Positions 1 through 9,149 of a stretch of 64,000 nt of DNA are shown one piece after another; within the stretch, counting starts at the first letter, position 1; each line of letters begins with the position of its first letter. The stretch covers positions 1 to 64,000 of the forward strand of contig CAMENP010000005.1 of NCBI GenBank assembly GCA_945928575.1, in the 5' to 3' direction. Source of the DNA: an uncultured Butyrivibrio sp. (GTDB taxonomy: Bacteria > Bacillota > Clostridia > Lachnospirales > Lachnospiraceae). The translations under genes were made by a program, and so were the position numbers. The notes below the pieces were generated by a model. That model ran no database searches. It was not told where the DNA came from and was given only the letters and a program-made list of their open reading frames with translations.

Positions 1-89
1 TTCACAGGGCAGATCTTTTGATTATTTCGGGACATTTTCATTTTTGCTTGACACTAAAGATTGCACGTTTTCATTAAGTTTTGTACCTG

Positions 90-1922
90 TTATTTTTCCA
101 TCAGGTCTATAAAGGACACATATCCGGCATTTTCACTGTTTCTGCCGCTTTGCTTAACATTATAAAGAATATTTTTATCATTAACGATATAATATCTGTG
201 GCCGGAATAAAACGCCCTGCCAATGCCACCGGATATATCCGCCAGCTTCTTTGGTTTGCCGTCCGGCTTAACAATAAGATATGCGATATTATCATCAGTA
301 TATATTACACCTTTGTGGTTGGCTATTTTACCCACACTGTCGGCCGCTACCGTTTCCCTGTCTGACGATCCGGTAACGATATGAAGATTTCCGTCCGACG
401 AAACCGCCGCTATATACTCCGACTCTGACGAATATACTGCCTTGTCCGGATCATTTATTTCAAAAAGTGCTTTGTCTGATGCGCCTGACGCCGAATAGAA
501 TTTTCCGTCATATATATAATAGTTTATTACATTTTCTTCATACCAAATGCAATCTGCATCTTCCTTGCATTTATTGATTCTGACCGCTTCAGCGTCTGCA
601 CCGGCATAATAATACCCGTCATTTTTACGGTAAATTATTCCGGTCCCGGTATCGGCAAGATTGTCCGACAGGTCCTGGACTTCCGAATCCAGTACCGTTA
701 CATAACCGTCCTGACTCATCCGGGTCATGCATATCCTGCCATCAGTTGTAAGATAATAGACTTCATCTCCGCTTGTCCTGTATTTGGATAAGCCGTCCGT
801 TATCTGGGTCACGGAATCATCCGCGTATTTCATGATTTTTCTGCTGTTTACGATACCGTAATCTCCGGTTTCCATATCTATGTACACCACGGTTCCGTCA
901 TCGCACACCCTGAGCACATCTTTATCGTTGTTGTCCCTGCTTATGAGTGTAAGATTTCCGTCGCTGTCGCCAACGTAAAAAGAACTCTCGCCCGATGAAA
1001 AATCACTACTTTCACTGCTCGTTGTCAGAACATAATATTTGCCGTTATCACTGACTTTACACGCATGCGTAAACCCCTGTGCAACATCTATATCAATCTT
1101 AAGAGAATCCGTTCCGTTCATATAAAACACACCGCCGTCCGTTGTAGTATATACAATACCGTTCAGCCGTTCATTATAAGCCGCAAGTGAAGCTATTGAA
1201 GCCTCTATGGTATGTTTTTTGCCGTAGGAATATATGTAGATGCCGTCAGAATCATATCCGATAACCGCGTTGTCTCCGGCGGATATCATCGTCATGCCGC
1301 CGTCCGTGCTGCCCCAAAGCGCATTGCCCGCATCATCTGAAAGATATGCATATTTTCCGTCATAATAAAGCACCCTGCTGTGGTCAATATTCCTGATAAC
1401 ATTAATAATTATAACCGCTGCCGCTGCCGTAAAAATAACCGCCGCCACGCTTATAAAGACAGGGCGAAGTTTATCCTTAAATATTTTGTGGCTGACCACC
1501 AGATTCGAGGTGTCAAGCGTCTCTTTGCCATCATCAAATTTCAGTTCTCTGATGACCTCGGCCGGCTTTCTCCTGCCAAAATGTTTCTTAAAAAAAACAA
1601 TTACTCCGGCAACAAATTTTAAAACTGCATTTCTCGCCACATCAAAAGAAAGGCCCGCCGTTTCCAACCCGCCTTTCTGTGTATTCTGCCTTCCGTAGGA
1701 TTCCCTTGATACAACCGTGTCACGGCCCTTTTCCCTGTCATGTTCCTCCTTGGTGGAATGCATTATTCCGGGTGGGATCGCACCGGCCGTACCGGCCTTC
1801 TGCGCTTTTTCCCACTCTTCTTTACGTCTTAAATAATCCTCGTTAACATAGATAACACGCGCACCGCATTTAGGGCATACAGACTTGCTGTTATGCTCGA
1901 ATCCGCATTTATCGCATATCAT
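90..1922 (-). CDS. Zinc-ribbon, single-pass membrane protein with large repeat-rich outer domain
   Basis: No named function is recognised. The first 22 residues form a zinc ribbon (CDKC at 3-6, CPKC at 16-19). A charged, poorly ordered cytoplasmic linker follows, then one membrane segment at about 154-177 (VFISVAAVIF...). The remaining ~430 residues should lie outside. They are rich in short strands of the type 'DGKYAYLSDD', 'DGTVVYIDMETGDYG' and 'YYLTTDGRICM', which suggests a beta-propeller of the WD/DUF5050 style (inference). The ATG is preceded by GGAGG with 8-nt spacing. It lies 27 bp after glyS and is probably co-transcribed. A sensor or envelope scaffold role is possible but unproven. 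Confidence 0.75.
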   Translation of the reverse strand: MICDKCGFEHNSKSVCPKCGARVIYVNEDYLRRKEEWEKAQKAGTAGAIPPGIMHSTKEEHDREKGRDTVVSRESYGRQNTQKGGLETAGLSFDVARNAVLKFVAGVIVFFKKHFGRRKPAEVIRELKFDDGKETLDTSNLVVSHKIFKDKLRPVFISVAAVIFTAAAAVIIINVIRNIDHSRVLYYDGKYAYLSDDAGNALWGSTDGGMTMISAGDNAVIGYDSDGIYIYSYGKKHTIEASIASLAAYNERLNGIVYTTTDGGVFYMNGTDSLKIDIDVAQGFTHACKVSDNGKYYVLTTSSESSDFSSGESSFYVGDSDGNLTLISRDNNDKDVLRVCDDGTVVYIDMETGDYGIVNSRKIMKYADDSVTQITDGLSKYRTSGDEVYYLTTDGRICMTRMSQDGYVTVLDSEVQDLSDNLADTGTGIIYRKNDGYYYAGADAEAVRINKCKEDADCIWYEENVINYYIYDGKFYSASGASDKALFEINDPDKAVYSSESEYIAAVSSDGNLHIVTGSSDRETVAADSVGKIANHKGVIYTDDNIAYLIVKPDGKPKKLADISGGIGRAFYSGHRYYIVNDKNILYNVKQSGRNSENAGYVSFIDLMEK

Positions 1923-1949
1923 ATAAGATTCCTCCGGTCAATTGTTTAC

Positions 1950-3338
1950 CTAGAAGCTCATTTTATCTTCAAAATATGCTGCAAGATCTTCTATTTTGAT
2001 TCTTTCCTGCTCCATTGTATCTCTGTCTCTGACAGTTACACATCCGTCGTTCTCTGAATCAAAATCATATGTTACGCAGAACGGAGTTCCGATTTCATCC
2101 TGTCTTCTGTATCTCTTACCGATATTTCCTCTGTCATCAAACTCACAGTTGTACTTCTTGGAAAGTTCCGCATAGATTTTCTCGGCACCTTCATTGAGCT
2201 TCTTGGAAAGCGGAAGCACACCGATTTTGACAGGTGCGATTGCCGGATGGAAATGAAGAACTGTTCTTACATCTCCGCCTTCAAGTTCTTCTTCATCATA
2301 TGCCGAACATAAAAATGCAAGTGTAACACGGTCTGCACCGAGTGATGGCTCAATAACATAAGGGATATATTTGGAATTATCCTCATCATCAAAATATGAC
2401 ATATCGATTCCCGATGTATTCTGATGCTGTGTGAGGTCATAATCTGTTCTGTCAGCGATTCCCCAAAGCTCGCCCCATCCGAACGGGAAGAGGAATTCAA
2501 TATCGGTTGTACCCTTTGAATAGAAGCAGAGTTCCTCAGGAGAATGATCTCTTGCTCTCATCTCATCTTCTTTGATTCCGAGAGATTTAAGCCAGTTGAT
2601 ACAGAATTCTCTCCAGTATGAAAACCATTCGAGATCTGTTCCCGGTTTGCAGAAAAATTCGAGTTCCATCTGTTCAAACTCTCTTGTTCTGAATGTAAAG
2701 TTACCCGGTGTGATTTCGTTACGGAATGATTTACCGATCTGGCCGATTCCGAAAGGAACTTTCTTACGGGATGTTCTCTGAACATTCTTGAAGTTTACGA
2801 AAATACCCTGTGCTGTCTCAGGTCTTAAATAAACCGTATTCTTGGCATCCTCTGTTACACCCTGGAATGTCTTGAACATAAGGTTGAACTGTCTGATCTC
2901 CGTAAAATTATGCTTACCGCATGAAGGACATGCAATGTTATGGTCAGCAACAAACTGCTCCATTTCGTCCTTGCTCCATGCATCAACGGCACCGTCTATG
3001 GTAAAATTATTCTCGGATGCCCAGTCCTCAATAAGCTTGTCTGCGCGGAATCTTTCCTTACATTCCTTACAATCCATAAGAGGATCTGCAAAACCGCCGA
3101 GATGTCCCGATGCAACCCATGTCTGCGGATTCATGAGAATCGCGCAGTCAACACCTACATTATAAGGGCTTTCCTGAATAAATTTCTGCCACCATGCTTT
3201 CTTAACATTGTTCTTAAGCTCAACACCAAGATTTCCGTAATCCCATGTATTGGCAAGTCCGCCGTATATCTCCGAACCCGGATATACGAAACCTCTTGAT
3301 TTTGCTAAAGCAACAATTTTGTCCATTGTCTTTTCCAT
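1950..3338 (-). CDS. glyS: Glycine--tRNA ligase, dimeric class II type
   Basis: Charges tRNA-Gly with glycine in the cytoplasm. The 462-residue protein is the single-chain alpha-2 GlyRS (also called glyQS), not the alpha2-beta2 type. Visible features are the N-terminal '[18 protein letters not shown]', motif 2 '[25 protein letters not shown]', and motif 3 near 'EPSLGADR', followed by an anticodon-binding domain with '[15 protein letters not shown]'. The length fits the family. A sigma-A-like promoter lies 45 bp upstream. The short leader leaves no room for a T-box. Two identical tRNA-Gly(GCC) genes, its substrates, occur later in the window. Confidence 0.96.
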   Translation of the reverse strand: MEKTMDKIVALAKSRGFVYPGSEIYGGLANTWDYGNLGVELKNNVKKAWWQKFIQESPYNVGVDCAILMNPQTWVASGHLGGFADPLMDCKECKERFRADKLIEDWASENNFTIDGAVDAWSKDEMEQFVADHNIACPSCGKHNFTEIRQFNLMFKTFQGVTEDAKNTVYLRPETAQGIFVNFKNVQRTSRKKVPFGIGQIGKSFRNEITPGNFTFRTREFEQMELEFFCKPGTDLEWFSYWREFCINWLKSLGIKEDEMRARDHSPEELCFYSKGTTDIEFLFPFGWGELWGIADRTDYDLTQHQNTSGIDMSYFDDEDNSKYIPYVIEPSLGADRVTLAFLCSAYDEEELEGGDVRTVLHFHPAIAPVKIGVLPLSKKLNEGAEKIYAELSKKYNCEFDDRGNIGKRYRRQDEIGTPFCVTYDFDSENDGCVTVRDRDTMEQERIKIEDLAAYFEDKMSF

Positions 3339-3382
3339 AATATATACCTCGCTGTTATATCACATTAATCTCTTAGTGAAAT

Positions 3383-3411
3383 ATTTTATATGTTTTGAAC
3401 ATATTTTTCAA
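3383..3411 (-). promoter_or_regulatory. Putative sigma-A promoter for glyS
   Basis: On the minus strand TTGAAA and TAAAAT are separated by 17 bp, in the 87-bp gap between recO and glyS. Confidence 0.45.
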
Positions 3412-3425
3412 GTGTTATTATTAAA

Positions 3426-4169
3426 TTACATAAGTGCATCAAGAATTTCCAGAGAATTCATACGCCTGTCAACATATGTATTCATACATCTGGCCATGAC
3501 CATCCTCAATTCTTCCAGCACCTCATCGGACACCTTGAATGTAAAGAGCCTGCCGATTTCCGAATATACGATATATTGAAGCGTGTACACCGTTCCGCCG
3601 CATAAGGCTATCGCATCCGCTACATTTCGTATGCATCCGCTGCATACGATACCGTTATGCGATATTGAAAAACCGACGGCATTATCTTTGGCACCGCACA
3701 CACGGCATGTAAAGAAATCAGGGTATTCTCCGTTTAAGACAAGCATTTTCAATTCATACACATAACGCACCAGTCTGTTGTCAAGCTTGGGATTTAGCAA
3801 AGCTTTAAATGCCGCATAGATAAGATTAAGCATTTCTGCGCCATTCTGGTTCTCCACTGCGTAATACCCTGCCAGTTCCAGAAAATAACATGCCGTATAC
3901 GTCATTGTAAGATCCCCGGCCAGTTCCCTGAAATAGTTCGTAATCTCCGCATTCACAAGTGTATACGAATCTCTCCCGTATATCAGGTAGAAACTTCCGA
4001 ATGCAAAACTCTCGCTGGCTGCCATAAGATGATTGCCCGGTCTTCTTGCACCCCTGGCAAAAGCACTTATTTTGCCTTTTTCTTTGGTAAGAAGCACTAT
4101 TCTTTTGTCATGTTCTCCTATGGGTGCGGATGAAATCACCATTCCCATGACCTTAATCTGGTCAGCCAT
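3426..4169 (-). CDS. recO: DNA repair protein RecO
   Basis: RecO helps load RecA at gaps together with RecR in RecF-pathway recombinational repair. The 247-residue length fits. The N-terminal OB fold starts 'KVMGMVISSAPIGEHDKRIVLLTKEKGKISAFARGARRP', which is characteristic. A four-Cys zinc finger (CRVC...CSGC) sits near residues 156-180. It follows era by only 7 bp, the common Firmicute era-recO order, and is probably translated from the same mRNA. Confidence 0.93.
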   Translation of the reverse strand: MADQIKVMGMVISSAPIGEHDKRIVLLTKEKGKISAFARGARRPGNHLMAASESFAFGSFYLIYGRDSYTLVNAEITNYFRELAGDLTMTYTACYFLELAGYYAVENQNGAEMLNLIYAAFKALLNPKLDNRLVRYVYELKMLVLNGEYPDFFTCRVCGAKDNAVGFSISHNGIVCSGCIRNVADAIALCGGTVYTLQYIVYSEIGRLFTFKVSDEVLEELRMVMARCMNTYVDRRMNSLEILDALM

Positions 4170-4176
4170 TCAGAAC

Positions 4177-5082
4177 TTAATCCTCTTTTCTGTATCCGAA
4201 ATTCTTGATAAGCAGATCCGAATTACGCCACTCTTTACGCACTTTGACCCAGAGTTTCAAATTAACCTTCTGCTCCATCATATGCTCTATCTCATAACGT
4301 GCAGCTGAACCGATTTTCTTAAGCATGGCACCGCCTTTGCCTATTATGATACCTTTGTGGCTGTCCCTTTCACAGATGATCGTCGCCTCGATATCCCATA
4401 TCGGTTCGCCTCCCGCGCCCTTGCGTTCTTTCATTTGTTCAATGGTGACTGCTATTCCGTGCGGGATTTCCTCACTCAGGCACCTCAGTGCCTTCTCACG
4501 TATCAGTTCAGATACAATCTGTCTCATCGGCTGATCGGTGACGGTATCCTCATCATAGTACATCGGACCTTCCCCCAGGTACATAAATATCACATCCGTA
4601 AGGTCGTCCGTGTTCGTTCCCTTAAGTGCGGATACCGGCACGATCTCCGCAAAGTCCATTTCCTTACGGTAAGTGTCTATAAACTTAAGGATCTCGTCCT
4701 TGCGTATCGTATCAACCTTATTGATGACGAGTATAACAGGCTTCTTGCAGCTCTTAAGTCTGGTTATTATGTGCTGCTCTCCCGCCCCGATATAATCGGT
4801 CGGTTCTACAAGCCATAACACAACATCAACATCCGCAAGTGTTTTCTCCGCAACATCCACCATAAATTCCCCAAGCTTATTCTTGGCTTTGTGTATTCCC
4901 GGTGTATCGAGAAAAATAATCTGTCCTCTCTCATCTGTATAAACCGTCTGTATTCTGTTACGGGTTGTCTGCGGTTTATTGGATGTTATTGCTATCTTCT
5001 GGCCTATCAGCCTGTTCATTAATGTGGATTTACCCACATTCGGGCGCCCGATGAGCGCCACAAATCCTGATTTTGTCTCCAA
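4177..5082 (-). CDS. era: GTPase Era
   Basis: Ribosome-assembly GTPase that binds the 3' end of 16S rRNA. The G1 motif GRPNVGKST lies at about 12-20, with DTPG (G3) and NKVD (G4). The C-terminal KH domain carries 'GIIIGKGGAMLKKIG'. At 301 residues it has the usual length. The start appears to be TTG: it has GAGG 8 nt upstream, and there is no in-frame ATG at a usable distance. It lies between the M16 peptidase gene (17 bp upstream) and recO (7 bp downstream). Confidence 0.96.
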   Translation of the reverse strand: METKSGFVALIGRPNVGKSTLMNRLIGQKIAITSNKPQTTRNRIQTVYTDERGQIIFLDTPGIHKAKNKLGEFMVDVAEKTLADVDVVLWLVEPTDYIGAGEQHIITRLKSCKKPVILVINKVDTIRKDEILKFIDTYRKEMDFAEIVPVSALKGTNTDDLTDVIFMYLGEGPMYYDEDTVTDQPMRQIVSELIREKALRCLSEEIPHGIAVTIEQMKERKGAGGEPIWDIEATIICERDSHKGIIIGKGGAMLKKIGSAARYEIEHMMEQKVNLKLWVKVRKEWRNSDLLIKNFGYRKED

Positions 5083-5099
5083 TTCATTATCCTCGGTTC

Positions 5100-8015
5100 T
5101 TATAATAAATTATATATTTCATCAAAAAGTTCCGCATTGTCGTCAATGCTGCCGCTGCTGCCTATGACGCAAAGCCTGTTGTCTGAGAGAATTGCTTTGA
5201 TTATAGGTTCAAGTGCCTTTATGTCGTCCTGATATGTGTTCAGCACGCCGGCTCTGTCCTTACGGTAATAATCTTCATCCGCACCGCGCATCCATGACTC
5301 AAAAGAGCGGCTTCCCTTACGCTGAGGTGTAAGCGGTATGTCAAGCCCGCTGAATGTTCCGATGATATATTTGGTCATCTCACGCTCCGTTGCATTGAAA
5401 TTCCTGATATATTCAGGTATTCCCTCGTATATGACGTCGGTCTGTTTAAGATTCGGATCCCGGTATGAACAGAAATATCCGTTTCCGGTCACATTGTAGC
5501 CGTTCATACATCCGTAAGCTCCGCCCTTGACTCGTATATTTATCCACAGGTAATCATAATCCATTATCGTCTTGAACACTTTAAGTGCAGGTGAATATTC
5601 AATTCCCTTGTCGCCGAAGCTTCCGCATCTGGCTACATAATTTACCTGCGAAGCGCTCTTATATGCACGTCTGATATTGGTATATTTGAAATTTCTTTCA
5701 ACGGTATCATATGTCACATCCGGAAGTTCATTTATGAATCCCGTTAAATTGTCCCTGACTGCCGTATATACAGCATCATCTCCGGTTAAGGATATGATGA
5801 GCCTGTCCGCGGTAAAAATGCGTTCCGTTATTTTGTTAAGTTTTGAAGATATGGTTTCCTTGCGTTCATCAAAATTATCGTACAGGTCGGATATAAATCT
5901 ATAATATGATATTCCCGATGTAAGTTCCGAATATCTCGATGTTTCAAGATATTGCGCGTTGCATGCCAGCACTGCCGATGAATGTCCGGATGACACCATA
6001 CGGTTCTGCAGTCTGGATTTGATTTCGGCAAGAATTTCTTTCATTCTCTTATAGTCGTCATAATGAGCATTAAATATCATCTCTTGAATGAGATCCATTG
6101 CCTTTGCATACTCCTCACCGATTGCCTTGCAGTCGATGTTGAATCTGGCACTTACCTTGTGGGTATGGATATTCTCATATGTCGAAAGTCCCGATGTTAT
6201 ACCTCCGGTGTGGATGTCGATTTCATTGGATATCTGCTCATATGTGTATCTGCCGGTGTCAACATACCCGAGAGCAGTGCCAAGCAGTCCCACATACGGG
6301 ATATCTTCGGTATCAACCGCTCCGATATCGAATGATAATTTAAGATATCCTATATCATTCGTGTAAACATTATGGTGATCGACCGTTACACCCGATATTT
6401 TTTCAAAATCATTATAAAGAGGTGCCGGTTCTTTTCGTATGTCATCCCTTGTAAGCATCGGTATTGTCTTAAGTTCCTCATCGGTAGAAGGCTCGGACTG
6501 GTATTTCTTGAGCTCTTTTGTCTCTTTTACAAGTCTTTCTATCTCTTCACCGGAAAGTGAAGCTTTATATGCAGCAAGCTTCTTCGCCACTTTCGCATCA
6601 TTGTCGGATGTAAGATTAATTACAGGCTTAAGGATCACAAGCGATGTGTGTGTATTCTCAAGCAGATATCTGCGTACAAGTCCTTCAAAATATCCCGTAT
6701 CTATATTGTTCTTAAGGAATTCATAAGTATCATTCTGGGCAAGGTGTATGAACGGGCTTTTCTCGTCGTAAAGCCAGCTGTCCATAAGGCTCAGGCCGTA
6801 CATAAGGCCATTCGGGAACTGCCCGAAATCCGCCTCGCGGTATCTGAATTCCATTGAATTGATTCCGGCTCTCAATGTATCTTTATTGATTCCGCCGTCC
6901 GCTATTTTCTTCAAAGTATCGTTAATAATACTTAAAAACTCATTCGCTCTGTCCGCGTCGGTATTTTTGGCTGCAATCGTAAACATAGGCTGTTTTAACG
7001 AGCTTTCGTATGAGCATATAATATCATCTCCGATACCTGCATCTATAAGTGCCTGGCGGACCTGCGCTCCCGGTGCCGAAAAAAGAGCATAATCCAGTAT
7101 CTGCATTGCGATATACAATTTCTTATCGAGAGTATCGCCGACAGACAGGTTATATGACAGATAAGTTCTGCCGGACGTTCCTTCGTCTTCGGTTACCGAG
7201 TACTTAGCTTCTACTGTGTGCATGGACTCAAACGGTTTCTGTGTCTTGATCTCGGAGTCAACTTCCATGTAATCATAATTTGAAAGATATTCCCTGTCCA
7301 GATATTCAAGTCTCTCCGCCATATCGCAATTACCGTAAAGATATATATAACTGTTGGACGGATGATATAATTTCTTATGGAATGCAAGAAAATCCTCATA
7401 ACTAAGATCCGGTATGCATTCAGGATCTCCGCCCGATTCCACGCTGTATGCGGTATCAGGATAAAGTGAATTAAGACAGTACCTGTTAAGCACGTCATCA
7501 GGTGAAGAATATGCACCCTTCATCTCGTTATAAACTACACCGTTATATTTAAGAGGTGCTTGTGCATTCTCAAGTTCGTAATGCCAGCCTTCCTGCATAA
7601 AAATCTGTTTTCTGGTATATATATTCGGATTAAAAACAGCATCCATATATACATCCATAAGATTACGGTAATCCACATCATTACAACTTGCCACCGGATA
7701 AACGGTCTTATCCGGATATGTCATCGCATTAAGAAATGTGTTAAGCGACCCTTTTACCAGTTCGATAAACGGATCCTTGACCGGATACTTCGCCGAACCG
7801 CACAGAACCGAATGTTCCAGTATATGCGGTACTCCCGTACTGTCAGGCGGCGGTGTGCGAAATCCTATCGAAAAAACTTTATTCTCATCATCATTGGCCA
7901 GTATAAGAACTCTTGCACCGGACTTTCTGTGTCTGAAAAGATATCCGTCGGATTTCAGTTCTTCTATTCTCTCTTCCTGTATAAGTTCATATTTGTCATT
8001 ATCAAACTTAATCAT
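5100..8015 (-). CDS. Insulinase-family (M16C, PreP-like) zinc metallopeptidase
   Basis: A large presequence-protease/falcilysin type M16C peptidase that likely degrades peptides inside the cell, as no signal peptide is visible. The inverted zinc motif HXXEH is seen as 'PHILEHSVLCG' near residue 65, with the downstream glutamate in 'YNEMKGAYSS'. At 971 residues it matches the four-domain M16C architecture. The track starts it at a TTG; I prefer the ATG six codons later ('MIKFDNDKYEL'), which has GAAAGGA at proper spacing. A strong terminator lies between ribU and this gene, so it either has its own unseen promoter or depends on readthrough. era follows closely. Confidence 0.9.
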   Translation of the reverse strand: MIKFDNDKYELIQEERIEELKSDGYLFRHRKSGARVLILANDDENKVFSIGFRTPPPDSTGVPHILEHSVLCGSAKYPVKDPFIELVKGSLNTFLNAMTYPDKTVYPVASCNDVDYRNLMDVYMDAVFNPNIYTRKQIFMQEGWHYELENAQAPLKYNGVVYNEMKGAYSSPDDVLNRYCLNSLYPDTAYSVESGGDPECIPDLSYEDFLAFHKKLYHPSNSYIYLYGNCDMAERLEYLDREYLSNYDYMEVDSEIKTQKPFESMHTVEAKYSVTEDEGTSGRTYLSYNLSVGDTLDKKLYIAMQILDYALFSAPGAQVRQALIDAGIGDDIICSYESSLKQPMFTIAAKNTDADRANEFLSIINDTLKKIADGGINKDTLRAGINSMEFRYREADFGQFPNGLMYGLSLMDSWLYDEKSPFIHLAQNDTYEFLKNNIDTGYFEGLVRRYLLENTHTSLVILKPVINLTSDNDAKVAKKLAAYKASLSGEEIERLVKETKELKKYQSEPSTDEELKTIPMLTRDDIRKEPAPLYNDFEKISGVTVDHHNVYTNDIGYLKLSFDIGAVDTEDIPYVGLLGTALGYVDTGRYTYEQISNEIDIHTGGITSGLSTYENIHTHKVSARFNIDCKAIGEEYAKAMDLIQEMIFNAHYDDYKRMKEILAEIKSRLQNRMVSSGHSSAVLACNAQYLETSRYSELTSGISYYRFISDLYDNFDERKETISSKLNKITERIFTADRLIISLTGDDAVYTAVRDNLTGFINELPDVTYDTVERNFKYTNIRRAYKSASQVNYVARCGSFGDKGIEYSPALKVFKTIMDYDYLWINIRVKGGAYGCMNGYNVTGNGYFCSYRDPNLKQTDVIYEGIPEYIRNFNATEREMTKYIIGTFSGLDIPLTPQRKGSRSFESWMRGADEDYYRKDRAGVLNTYQDDIKALEPIIKAILSDNRLCVIGSSGSIDDNAELFDEIYNLL

Positions 8016-8034
8016 TCCGCATTTTCCTTTCAAA

Positions 8035-8074
8035 AAAACCTCTGTTACATATTTTACTATGAAACAGAGGTTTT
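8035..8074 (-). terminator. Intrinsic terminator after ribU
   Basis: The 12-bp stem AAAACCTCTGTT/AACAGAGGTTTT is followed on the minus strand by a run of seven T. It ends the ribU transcript just before the M16 ribosome binding site. Confidence 0.85.
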
Positions 8075-8086
8075 AATCAATATATT

Positions 8087-8833
8087 TTAATTGTTTTTCT
8101 TGAGAATAGGACGTAACGGATGATATATCAGTATCGTCACTAACGAGATGGCAAAACCTTTGAGCAGATTAAGCGGTGCGACACACATCACCACAAATGT
8201 TGTGATATTCTTAACATTTTTATTGACCGCCGTACCCATTGCTATAAGCGCATCCATAGGCATTCCGTACATCTCGGCGAATTTCGGCAGAAGATATACC
8301 GCATTGAACGCCGTTCCGGCAACCGCCATAACTATTGTTCCTATTATGCATGATATGATTGCTGTTTTCTTATTTTTCTTAATATGATAAATGATAGTCG
8401 CCGTAAGTATAAATGAACATCCCACAACGAAATTTGCCAGATCTCCGACAAATGCCGTTGATGTTCCCTTAAGAATAAGCTTGATCAGGATCTTAACAGC
8501 TTCCGCAAGCACACCCGCAACAGGTCCGAACGCGAATCCGCATATAAGCACCGGCAGTTCGGAAAAATCCAGCTTGTAAAACGGCGGTGCGAACCAGAGC
8601 GGTATCTCAAAGCACATAAGTATGCCCGAAATTGCCGACATTACACCGATCACAGCGACTTTACGGGTCGTAAGGATTTTCTCGGTGTCATTGTTTTTCT
8701 TCTTGATCGCGCGTTCAACAACATAGGCGATAATAAAAATTGCAGCGATTATTCCCACAAATTCAAGCAGGAAAATCACATTGGAACTTATGGCGTCCCA
8801 AAGTTTCTCAAAGTGTGATAAAAATTTAGTCAT
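8087..8833 (-). CDS. ribU: Riboflavin ECF transporter, S component (RibU-like)
   Basis: Substrate-binding membrane subunit of an energy-coupling factor transporter, expected to import riboflavin together with EcfA/A'/T encoded elsewhere. The 248 residues are very hydrophobic with about six or seven helices. Typical S-component stretches are 'MCFEIPLWFAPPFYKLDFSELPVLICGFAFGPVAGVLAEAVKILI' and 'KGTSTAFVGDLANFVVG'. An extra N-terminal helix with a charged loop (about 1-60) precedes the core. The assignment to riboflavin rests on the family pattern and, strongly, on the FMN riboswitch in the leader. The start has AGGAGG 7 nt upstream. Terminators on both sides make it a single-gene unit. Confidence 0.93.
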   Translation of the reverse strand: MTKFLSHFEKLWDAISSNVIFLLEFVGIIAAIFIIAYVVERAIKKKNNDTEKILTTRKVAVIGVMSAISGILMCFEIPLWFAPPFYKLDFSELPVLICGFAFGPVAGVLAEAVKILIKLILKGTSTAFVGDLANFVVGCSFILTATIIYHIKKNKKTAIISCIIGTIVMAVAGTAFNAVYLLPKFAEMYGMPMDALIAMGTAVNKNVKNITTFVVMCVAPLNLLKGFAISLVTILIYHPLRPILKKNN

Positions 8834-8853
8834 AATTCGTTCCTCCTAACATC

Positions 8854-8874
8854 CGGGCGGCCATCCGCCTGCCC
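8854..8874 (-). other. Short hairpin just upstream of the ribU ribosome binding site
   Basis: GGCGG and CCGCC can pair around a 4-nt loop a few bases before the AGGAGG of ribU. It may help seal or expose the site, but no partner strand is proven. Confidence 0.3.
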
Positions 8875-8899
8875 TATTGTTCAGGGATGCCTTTTTGGC

Positions 8900-8929
8900 A
8901 AAAAAAGCACCTGAATATAATTCAGGTGC
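8900..8929 (-). terminator. Riboswitch-controlled attenuator of ribU
   Basis: On the minus strand GCACCTGAA and TTCAGGTGC form a perfect 9-bp stem followed by seven T. It sits between the FMN aptamer and ribU, as expected for FMN-dependent premature termination. Confidence 0.88.
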
Positions 8930-8973
8930 ATCAGAATCCGGGTGTAAGTATACCAAAAAAAGATATACACACG

Positions 8974-9089
8974 CTCATCTTCTTCCATCCAGACTGTACT
9001 GTCGGTACCGGAATCTAACCGGTTCAGCAATGCTTCGCACCGCTCGCGGACTCTACCGCCGGTCGGGAATCTCACCCTGCCCTGAAGAT
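8974..9089 (-). ncRNA. FMN riboswitch (RFN element)
   Basis: The minus strand reads ATCTTCAGGGCAGGGTGA, then ATTCCCGACCGGCGGTAGAG, then AACCGGTTAGATTCCGGTACCGACAGT, then AGTCTGGATGGAAGAAGAT. These are the conserved RFN blocks in order. ATCTTC and GAAGAT close stem P1. Together with the downstream terminator it should switch ribU off when FMN is high. Confidence 0.96.
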
Positions 9090-9149
9090 TAATATTATTT
9101 TTATCACTAGCGATTATAACTCATATATAGTAAGTGTGCAAGCTTTTTG

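Noticed and set aside
1-41. Possible minus-strand gene start (ATG AAA ATG TCC ...) running off the left edge
   Set aside because: Only 13 codons are visible and no ribosome binding site precedes them.
81-365. 94-aa plus-strand ORF at the left edge
   Set aside because: Shadow of the zinc-ribbon protein gene.
3339-3425. T-box riboswitch upstream of glyS
   Set aside because: Only 87 bp separate the genes and no specifier-loop or T-box sequence is seen.
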